Assembly (NCBI GenBank): GCA_002405405.1
Contig: DHLT01000192.1
Location: 1-5,300, forward strand
From: Ignavibacteria bacterium UBA4661
GTDB taxonomy: Bacteria; Bacteroidota; Ignavibacteria; Kapaibacteriales; UBA4661
Direction: 5' to 3'
DNA: 5,300 bases
The translations under genes and the position numbers were made by a program. Of the stretch, positions 1 to 5,300 are shown piece after piece. The notes beneath the pieces were generated by a model that saw only the letters and a list, made by a program, of their open reading frames with translations, had not been told where the DNA came from and ran no database searches. Numbering within the stretch: the stretch's first letter is position 1; each line of letters opens with the position of its first letter.

Positions 1-436
1 TGCCGCCAGCCATAATATGCGGATTAATTCGAAGGCATACCGGCACTGAACTGCCATATTTCTTGCCAAACTTTTCTAAGGTTGGAATAGAATCAACATT
101 AATAGCTACACCTTCATTTACTGCTTCTTCAATCTCATCAAAGGCAATAGAGTTCGAGGTAAAAAAGATTTGCTCGGGAGAAAAACCCACATGCAAACCA
201 AGCTTAACTTCTTCGATAGATACCGTATCAAGCTCAGCACCAAGTGTTTGCAAATACTTCAGAATACTGATGTTACTCAGTGCTTTACATGCGAATTTGA
301 TGCGAAACTTAGGATACTGTATAGCCGATGTGAGTGCCTGAAATTTCTGCTTGATAATATCAGCGTCATAAACATAAAGTGGCGTTCCGTATTTTGTAGC
401 GGCTTGCAGCAAAAGTGATCGATCAATATGGAGCAT
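1..436 (-). CDS. lysA: Diaminopimelate decarboxylase, N-terminal part (cut by window edge)
   Basis: This is the first 145 codons of a fold-III PLP-dependent decarboxylase, which in the cytoplasm converts meso-diaminopimelate to L-lysine and CO2 in the last step of lysine synthesis. The frame stays open to position 1. Visible signatures are YGTPLYVYD at residues 16-24, the FACKALSN segment at 48-55 with K51 as the expected PLP Schiff-base lysine, GAELDTVS at 66-73, and LRINPHIMAGG at 135-145, which I associate with Bacteroidota-type LysA. The ATG at 436-434 is the likely start because an in-frame TGA lies three codons upstream (445-443) and the family's N-terminus begins close to this point. 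No clear Shine-Dalgarno sequence precedes it. It is divergent from the PHP-like gene, with 8 bases between start codons. Related fold-III enzymes (carboxynorspermidine or ornithine decarboxylase) are less likely given these motifs. The catalytic Cys and substrate-binding C-terminal domain lie outside the window. Confidence 0.92.
   Translation of the reverse strand, partial: MLHIDRSLLLQAATKYGTPLYVYDADIIKQKFQALTSAIQYPKFRIKFACKALSNISILKYLQTLGAELDTVSIEEVKLGLHVGFSPEQIFFTSNSIAFDEIEEAVNEGVAINVDSIPTLEKFGKKYGSSVPVCLRINPHIMAGG
430..433 (+). promoter_or_regulatory. Weak ribosome binding site (GGAG) of the PHP-like gene
   Basis: GGAG lies 11 bases before the ATG at 445 and overlaps the first codons of lysA on the other strand. 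The spacing is somewhat long, but it is the only Shine-Dalgarno-like sequence near this start and it supports 445 as the initiation codon. Confidence 0.4.
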
Positions 437-444
437 AGAAAATC

Positions 445-1785
445 ATGAAAAACGAGAAAAATACCACTACGCTTCAGGGCGAAAGAATTGCATCAGCAAA
501 GATAGGAATTACCAAGCGTTTTGCTAAGACGCTTCTTACGTTATTTCTACTCCTTGGGATGTGGATCTCTCTGCCATACGCGGATACACCGATTTATGTT
601 ATGCCAAAGTCTCAACCATTTGCCGGATCAGCATGGTATAACCCATACCATACAGTGAAAATCGGAAGAGACGCACAATGGAAGAAAGTAAACTTTCATG
701 CACACTCTTCTGCATGGCGAGGTTTATCACATGGAATATCAACAACTGACTCACTTTTTGCCATATACGACAAACTAGGCTATGACTTTGCCTCAGTATC
801 GCAATATCAACGTATCGAACAAGGAAGTACCACGAGTCATTCTATCCCTTGTTACGAGCATGGCTATGGCTTATGGAAAAATCATCAAATCATTATCAAC
901 ACTCAGCAAACACCGGTATGGCGCGATTATATTTTGGGACAAACAGTCCATCATAAACAATCAATGTTGGAATATTTACATCGTCACGACACAACATCAA
1001 TTATCGTTCTGGCACATCCGGCGCTGCGTAATGCCTATACAGAACACGATATGGTGCAAATTATTCCACCCAATGGTTTTGGAATACTCGAACCATTTAA
1101 TTTCAATGTTGAATCTATTGCCTTATGGGATTCAGCCCTTTCAGCGGGGCGCATATACTGGGGTGTTGGTCATGACGACACCCACAATATTTTTAATCCG
1201 GAGGAAACAGGTGTGTGTTGGACAATGCTCGCTGATGGATTACACTCCTACAGAACAGGTGCATTCTATGCCGTAAAGTTACGTTCTTCACTCCCTGATC
1301 GCTGGCGTGGGTTCATTGATTCCTTAATCTCCGAGCGCTTACTTGCTCAAATACCCTTTGACCAGAGGTTTGGCTTGCAAAATGCCCAGAATGATGCAAC
1401 CTTGGTAGAACAAACAATAAGTAAAGACTCTTTACGAAATCCTATACTCATCGTTACGTTTAGTACTCCGGTAGCTTGTATCCAGTTTATTGGTCAGAAT
1501 GGTATTGTACGCCAACAGAGCAAACAGCCTACTCAAACAATGTTTTATCGGCTACGTGATGACGATACATACATTCGCGTCGTTGCACATACACAAAACA
1601 ATACGATGTTACTGAATCCTGTTATACGTGTCCACAAAGAGCAGATACTTCCTCATACTCCTCCTCCAAACGTTGACAGGTGGTACACAACACTGCATAC
1701 TATGGCATGGTGCGTTATCTATGCAGTGGGTGGGGTTTCTCTAGTAAATCTCTTTCGATGGAAAAGAGATAATAAAACTTCTTGA
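445..1785 (+). CDS. Membrane-anchored PHP-domain (metallophosphoesterase-like) protein
   Basis: A 446-residue protein of unknown substrate. After a basic stretch, residues 27-46 form a hydrophobic signal or anchor segment. A PHP-type domain follows at about 80-280. Motif I is the HAH of NFHAHS (H85, H87). Motif II is IPCYEHG...KNH (E138, H147). AHP carries H191, and GHDDTH (H243-H247) is the last metal motif. PHP domains are TIM-like barrels that bind two or three metal ions and usually hydrolyse phosphoesters. Oddly, the motif normally reading TDH is SQY here (119-121), so one metal-ligand pair is altered. Residues 330-400 look like a beta-rich C-terminal domain containing IRV and LNPVIRV, seen in other secreted PHP proteins. 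A membrane helix at about 415-437 is followed by a basic tail (RWKRDNK), which suggests that the domain lies in the periplasm. The gene is monocistronic and followed by a terminator. The N-terminus before the signal segment is long, so a later start is possible. The PHP assignment is fairly sure; activity and role are unknown. Confidence 0.8.
   Translation: MKNEKNTTTLQGERIASAKIGITKRFAKTLLTLFLLLGMWISLPYADTPIYVMPKSQPFAGSAWYNPYHTVKIGRDAQWKKVNFHAHSSAWRGLSHGISTTDSLFAIYDKLGYDFASVSQYQRIEQGSTTSHSIPCYEHGYGLWKNHQIIINTQQTPVWRDYILGQTVHHKQSMLEYLHRHDTTSIIVLAHPALRNAYTEHDMVQIIPPNGFGILEPFNFNVESIALWDSALSAGRIYWGVGHDDTHNIFNPEETGVCWTMLADGLHSYRTGAFYAVKLRSSLPDRWRGFIDSLISERLLAQIPFDQRFGLQNAQNDATLVEQTISKDSLRNPILIVTFSTPVACIQFIGQNGIVRQQSKQPTQTMFYRLRDDDTYIRVVAHTQNNTMLLNPVIRVHKEQILPHTPPPNVDRWYTTLHTMAWCVIYAVGGVSLVNLFRWKRDNKTS
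497..504 (-). promoter_or_regulatory. Possible Bacteroidota-type -7 promoter element for lysA
   Basis: On the minus strand these bases read TATCTTTG, an exact match to the TAnnTTTG element of Bacteroidota primary-sigma promoters. It is placed so that transcription would begin about 50 bases before the lysA ATG. The lysA promoter must in any case lie inside the first codons of the divergent gene, because only 8 bases separate the two starts. I do not see a convincing TTTG -33 element at the usual distance, so this is only a candidate. Confidence 0.25.
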
Positions 1786-1817
1786 ACTTCGCAAGTATCG
1801 TCTGCCCCATAAACAAC

Positions 1818-1852
1818 AAAGCCCCGTACTTGTGAAGTACAGGGCTTTTTTT
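1818..1852 (+). terminator. Intrinsic terminator, probably bidirectional
   Basis: An inverted repeat pairs AAAGCCC + GTACTT (1818-1831) with AAGTAC + GGGCTTT (1835-1848), closing a GTG loop with one C/A mismatch. A run of seven T follows at 1846-1852. It ends the plus-strand PHP-like gene 32 bases after its stop. Read on the minus strand, the stem is followed by TTTGTTGTTT and starts 13 bases after the susD stop, so it can also end the convergent susCD operon. It fills most of the 80-base intergenic gap (1786-1865), in which I see nothing else. Confidence 0.88.
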
Positions 1853-1865
1853 ATCCTATGATGCA

Positions 1866-3263
1866 TCAAGGTGCATCCCACCATACACGAGCAAGCATCC
1901 AATCACGACTATTACCACCGGCAGGATAGTTTGCACTATTGTACAAACGCTCTTGCTGAGGCATTGGGAAGCGACGTGGGACAGCAGTAAGTACAGCACC
2001 CGGATTGATTGCAAAGTTTGGCAATCCGGTGCGCCGCCAGTCATTATAAGACTCTACATTATAGTAGTTGGCAATATACTTTTGTGTCAAAATAGCATCC
2101 AAAGTAATTGGGTTAGGCGATACAGTCGCCGAAGATACATACGTATCAGCAGCTGCGCCTGTAATACCCAACATCTCAAGTGCAGCGCGCACACCATTGA
2201 TGTGCTCAACGCGCGCCTGAGCAAGCTGGCCAGTACGGAAAAGTGCCTCTGCTTGCATGAACTCCGCCTCTGCAAAATGGCAGAGGATAACCGGCGAGTT
2301 AATTGCACTGAAGAATGGCGAAAGATTTGGTCCTGAAGGAGTTGACGAACCAATCAATGCTGTTCTGCGTGGATCATTCAGGGTATTCAAAAGGTTCACG
2401 AAATATGAATCCATTCGAATATCACCGCGCTGATTGTTGAATTGGAAGAGTGGATTTGCAGTAGAACCATCCGGACCAAAAATGACACGAATATTATCAG
2501 CATTGCTTGTAATACCATTGGCAAGCGATGTTAATGCTGTTTGTGCAGCACCACTATTGCGCTTTGATAAGCGCAGAGCATAGCGAGCTTTCAAGGTATT
2601 TGCAATACGAATCCATGCTGCACGGCGATTTGCTGCTGTCAATGTAGAAGGCAACATTAAATCATCGGCACCCGGTGACGCAGTACTTGTGGCTTGATTC
2701 AAATCAACAATAGCACCATCGAGTAAGGTTTGGATCGAGTTATAAATATTTTGCTGTGTATCATAGGTTGGCGTTGTATTGTTAGCATCACCTTGGAATG
2801 CTTGTGAAAACGGTACATCACCAAAAACGTCGGTAACATTTGCAATCGATATTGCCATAAGTATACGCGCGACACCACGATAGTGAGGTGCTTGCAATTG
2901 CTCTGCTTTTGTAATGAGAACAGAAAGGTCTTTCATGACATTCGCATAGCAATTTGACCAATACGTATCAGTGTTGGTTTCGTCCATCGCATATTGATAA
3001 TAACTCAAATGCTGACGATCCACACCGGCATGATGACGTGTCCACAAACTTGTATAGCGAAACAAATCACCCCCGAATGTATAGCCCATAGCACCCTGCG
3101 CCGATGGCAACAATTGTGCGAGACCAACATCAGCAGGATTATTCGGGCTGATATTGAGACTTGTATCTGCCCATTGTGAGCATGATGTTAAGCCAAGACT
3201 GAAGGCACTAGTCGCAACGAATACGCTTAGTGCAATCCATTTCTTTTTAAGAGTAAATTTCAT
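1866..3263 (-). CDS. SusD/RagB-like nutrient-binding outer membrane lipoprotein
   Basis: A 465-residue surface lipoprotein that would act as the substrate-capturing lid of a SusC-type TonB-dependent channel. Residues 1-28 are a lipoprotein signal peptide: basic KKK, a hydrophobic core, then the lipobox LTSC with C28 as the lipidated cysteine. The mature part matches the SusD-like family related to Pfam SusD-like_2. Visible motifs are NISPNNP (37-43), DVFGDVPFSQA (145-155), SPVILCHFAEAEFMQAEA (323-340), QKYIANYY (394-401), NDWRRTG (407-413) and VPRRFPMP (428-435). The length is at the short end of the family but the sequence looks complete. An upstream in-frame ATG at 3281 would add six residues. 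I prefer 3263 because a strong AAGGAGA lies just before it and the signal peptide then has normal form. The gene follows the susC-like gene by 18 bases in one operon. The substrate cannot be told from the sequence. Confidence 0.93.
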   Translation of the reverse strand: MKFTLKKKWIALSVFVATSAFSLGLTSCSQWADTSLNISPNNPADVGLAQLLPSAQGAMGYTFGGDLFRYTSLWTRHHAGVDRQHLSYYQYAMDETNTDTYWSNCYANVMKDLSVLITKAEQLQAPHYRGVARILMAISIANVTDVFGDVPFSQAFQGDANNTTPTYDTQQNIYNSIQTLLDGAIVDLNQATSTASPGADDLMLPSTLTAANRRAAWIRIANTLKARYALRLSKRNSGAAQTALTSLANGITSNADNIRVIFGPDGSTANPLFQFNNQRGDIRMDSYFVNLLNTLNDPRRTALIGSSTPSGPNLSPFFSAINSPVILCHFAEAEFMQAEALFRTGQLAQARVEHINGVRAALEMLGITGAAADTYVSSATVSPNPITLDAILTQKYIANYYNVESYNDWRRTGLPNFAINPGAVLTAVPRRFPMPQQERLYNSANYPAGGNSRDWMLARVWWDAP

Positions 3264-3268
3264 GATAT

Positions 3269-3275
3269 TCTCCTT
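3269..3275 (-). promoter_or_regulatory. Strong Shine-Dalgarno site of the susD-like gene
   Basis: On the minus strand these bases read AAGGAGA, five bases before the ATG at 3263-3261. The site decides the start of the susD-like gene in favour of 3263 over the ATG at 3281. It also gives susD its own initiation signal, independent of translation of the upstream receptor gene. Confidence 0.85.
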
Positions 3276-3281
3276 GTACAA

Positions 3282-5147
3282 TTAGAATCCGAGGCGGAAA
3301 CCAAAGATATATGATTTAACACCGGGGAAATTGAAGTAATCAAGACCTTGAGCGTTGTTCGCACCCAGCAAGCTGGTCTCAGGATCAACGCCTGTATATT
3401 TGGTACTCAACCACAAGTTGCGTCCGGTTGCAAATACTTCAAGATTTTTTACAATGCCATCGGTTGCCAAGATATTGCGGAAATTATACGACAATGAAAC
3501 TTCACGCAAACGAACCCAACCTGCATCTTCGACAAATGGCTCGCCAAGACCGGAATTAAAGTTATTGTAGAATCCTTGGTTACCCCAGAATGCTTGACCA
3601 GGCGATGAATTTGCTGTTGAACCGGGCACACGAATAGGTGTTGTGTTCGTAACAAATGTATTTGTACCTGTTTGTTGCACACCTTGAACAACACCGTTCA
3701 CAAAGGTAACACCACCGAAAGTACCATTGATACCACCTGCCATATCACGATTTGCCGACTCAGCTGAGGTTCCGAAGAAATTCAAAGCTGCACGGGTACC
3801 ATTCCACATCACACCGCCTTGTTTCCAGTCAAGCAATGCTGTCAAAGTCAGACCTTTCCACGAAATGGTAGGACGGAAACCTAAAATGAAGTCAGGAATA
3901 TTAGCTCCCCATGCTTTTTCCTCTGTACCCGGCAATGGACGACCGGCAGCATCAACAATAATATTGCCTTGTGGATCACGTGCCCAACCCACAGCAAAGA
4001 TCGAACCATAAGGTACACCCGTAACAGCACGGATAGAACCACCGGTAAAACCACCTAAGAAAATTGCTGTTACACCCGGTGCGAGTGCTGTTACTTCATT
4101 TTTAAACGTTGAGAAGTTCACACTTGCATCAACATTGAAGTCTTCGTCACGGTAAATATTGCCATTCAAAACAATTTCCAAACCACTATTGGTCATCGTA
4201 CCTGAATTCAATACTTGCGAGGTGTAACCGGATGAACCTGCGATCGGAACATTCGGAATAATCTGATCAACATTTTCTGAACGATAGTATGTTACATCAA
4301 GACCAAGGCGACCTTCGAAGAATTTCATATCCGCACCGAACTCAATTTCACGACGATTCTCCGGCAACAAACGATTATTACCCAAACGATTGCCAAGCGT
4401 AAAGCCAGCGGCTCCACCCAATGGAAACGTAATGCCGGATGTCCAGCCATCACCAAAAGCTGCACGGTTATATTGTGTTTGGGTGAGATAAAGCTGAGGA
4501 ATCGCACCGGTACGAGCAAACGAACCACGCAATTTGACATATGCCTCTTCTTGACGAATCCCAAGAGCTTCGGTAAGAACTACACCCAATGATGCACCAT
4601 ATGTAGTAAATTGATTAGCATCTTTCGGCAAAGTCGAAACCCACTCTGAACGAATATTACCATTGAAGAACAACCAGTTTTTGTACTCTAAGTTCAACTG
4701 TCCAAAGAGCGATCCCGTTTTAACACGACCATCGAATTGTGATACCACCGGTGTACCGGAGATATTCGACATATGATAGAATTCAGGAATAACGATACCA
4801 TCGCCTGTAACATCCAATGATTGCGATACAGACTGATAAAGATTATTTCCAATGGTCAGGCGATACGAAAAGTCTTCACTCACTTGCTTATCAATAGAAA
4901 TGATAAGATCAGAATTCAAAATTTGATCTTTTGCCAAACCATTATACACGCGACCAAGCGTACCAAGACTTGCACCGCCAAGTGCAAAGTATTGATTGGC
5001 AATCGTGTTGGTGAAGTCACCACCTATACGATAGGTAACGGTAAGATTACCAAGAGCATCTTTCAAGAACCAATCAGGTGTATATACCGCTTGAACATTA
5101 CCGAGTACGCGCTCAACATTATCAGTGTAAGGATTCTGATTTGCTAC
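3282..5147 (-). CDS. SusC/RagA-like TonB-dependent outer membrane receptor, barrel part downstream of an in-frame stop
   Basis: This 621-codon open stretch encodes most of the beta-barrel of a SusC-type receptor, which imports nutrients through the outer membrane using TonB energy and is capped by the SusD lipoprotein. Numbered from the codon after the TAG, visible motifs are NPYTDNVERVLGNV (5-18), IRSEWVSTLP (165-174), VKLRGSFARTG (204-214), LPENRREIEFGADM (261-274), NSGTMTNSGLEI (314-325), DWKQGGVMWNGT (440-451) and a C-terminal strand ending in Phe (YIFGFRLGF, 613-621), the usual barrel-assembly signal. Many alternating beta strands fit a barrel. The signal peptide, carboxypeptidase-like repeat and plug domain, roughly the first third of a receptor of about 1000 residues, lie upstream and mostly off the window. 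Translation from a TTG at 5066 is formally possible but would give a barrel without signal peptide, so I do not regard it as a real start. The gene is really one unit with the segment at 5148-5300. Confidence 0.88.
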   Translation of the reverse strand, partial: VANQNPYTDNVERVLGNVQAVYTPDWFLKDALGNLTVTYRIGGDFTNTIANQYFALGGASLGTLGRVYNGLAKDQILNSDLIISIDKQVSEDFSYRLTIGNNLYQSVSQSLDVTGDGIVIPEFYHMSNISGTPVVSQFDGRVKTGSLFGQLNLEYKNWLFFNGNIRSEWVSTLPKDANQFTTYGASLGVVLTEALGIRQEEAYVKLRGSFARTGAIPQLYLTQTQYNRAAFGDGWTSGITFPLGGAAGFTLGNRLGNNRLLPENRREIEFGADMKFFEGRLGLDVTYYRSENVDQIIPNVPIAGSSGYTSQVLNSGTMTNSGLEIVLNGNIYRDEDFNVDASVNFSTFKNEVTALAPGVTAIFLGGFTGGSIRAVTGVPYGSIFAVGWARDPQGNIIVDAAGRPLPGTEEKAWGANIPDFILGFRPTISWKGLTLTALLDWKQGGVMWNGTRAALNFFGTSAESANRDMAGGINGTFGGVTFVNGVVQGVQQTGTNTFVTNTTPIRVPGSTANSSPGQAFWGNQGFYNNFNSGLGEPFVEDAGWVRLREVSLSYNFRNILATDGIVKNLEVFATGRNLWLSTKYTGVDPETSLLGANNAQGLDYFNFPGVKSYIFGFRLGF

Positions 5148-5300
5148 CTAAAATGGATTATCATACAGTGGATTGTTACCATTCAAACCACGATAGTTCC
5201 GTTGCAAACCTGTTAATGTACGTCCCGCCCATGTTGCACCAGCTGGGAAAATATAAGAAGCTGGATTATGAGCAGGATTAGTAAGTCCTCCTGCAATATC
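5148..5300 (-). pseudogene. Upstream segment of the same susC-like gene, ending at an in-frame TAG
   Basis: From the right edge, 50 codons are open in the same frame as the downstream barrel part and end at TAG (5150-5148). Their translation (for example WAGRTLTGLQRNYRGLNG at residues 24-41, then NPLYDNPF at 43-50) is typical SusC sequence from the early barrel. Homologues as I recall them continue NPxW, so the stop most likely replaced a Trp codon by one G-to-A change (TGG to TAG). There is no frameshift, because reading resumes in frame directly after the stop. As read, the receptor would be truncated early in the barrel and could not form a channel. The alternatives are a sequencing error or suppression of the stop. 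The start of the gene is outside the window. Confidence 0.75.

Noticed and set aside
63..418. Two plus-strand open frames (63-341 and 170-418) opposite lysA
   Set aside because: The minus strand encodes a clear LysA N-terminus here, and the plus-strand translations have no family features.
416..425. Perfect palindrome TGATCGATCA between the divergent starts, a possible operator
   Set aside because: It lies within lysA codons 4-7. Several 10-base palindromes are expected by chance in a window this size, and there is no second copy nearby.
782..1276. 164-codon plus-strand open frame inside the PHP-like gene
   Set aside because: It is a different frame of a gene with clear PHP motifs, has no ribosome site, and its translation shows no recognisable domain.
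1953..2336. 127-codon plus-strand open frame opposite the susD-like gene
   Set aside because: It is antisense to conserved SusD motifs and has no supporting start signal.
5064..5066. TTG as a start codon of a 594-residue receptor
   Set aside because: SusC-type coding continues in frame upstream of it, no signal peptide follows it, and no good ribosome site precedes it. It is an ordinary Leu codon.
4821..5216. 131-codon plus-strand open frame opposite the susC-like gene
   Set aside because: It lies antisense to sequence with unmistakable SusC motifs and its translation looks like antisense noise.

Overview
The window looks like chromosomal DNA from the Bacteroidota/Chlorobiota (FCB) group. 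The main reason is an adjacent SusC-like TonB-dependent receptor gene and SusD-like lipoprotein gene, an arrangement typical of that group. The lysA fragment also carries sequence signatures (ACKALSN, RINPHIMAGG) that I associate with Bacteroidota-type enzymes. By eye the base composition is moderately AT-rich and even across all genes, and I see no insertion sequence, phage gene, tRNA, rRNA or CRISPR array.

Layout. Positions 1-436 (minus strand) hold the first 145 codons of lysA (diaminopimelate decarboxylase), cut by the left edge of the window. Eight bases away, and divergent, is a 446-residue envelope protein on the plus strand (445-1785). It has a PHP-type metallophosphoesterase-like domain facing the periplasm, an N-terminal hydrophobic segment and a C-terminal membrane helix. 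An intrinsic terminator with T-rich flanks on both sides (1818-1852) separates it from a convergent minus-strand operon. That operon runs susC-like (right edge down to 3282), 18 bases, then susD-like (3263 down to 1866), and ends at the same terminator.

How the genes work together. The SusC-like barrel and SusD-like lipoprotein would form an outer-membrane complex that captures and imports a nutrient. The substrate cannot be read from this window because no hydrolase, sensor or inner-membrane transporter lies beside the pair. LysA makes lysine from meso-diaminopimelate and has no evident link to the transporter. The PHP-like protein has no obvious partner.

The most notable observation is an in-frame TAG codon (5148-5150) inside the SusC-like gene, with SusC-type coding sequence continuing in the same frame on both sides. 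The codon most likely was TGG (Trp). This points to a recent nonsense mutation or a sequence error, so the receptor may be inactive while its SusD partner is intact. The second point of interest is the PHP-like protein, which keeps most metal-ligand motifs but has Ser-Gln-Tyr where the family normally has Thr-Asp-His. Otherwise the window is ordinary, and I find no convincing sign of a wholly new system.
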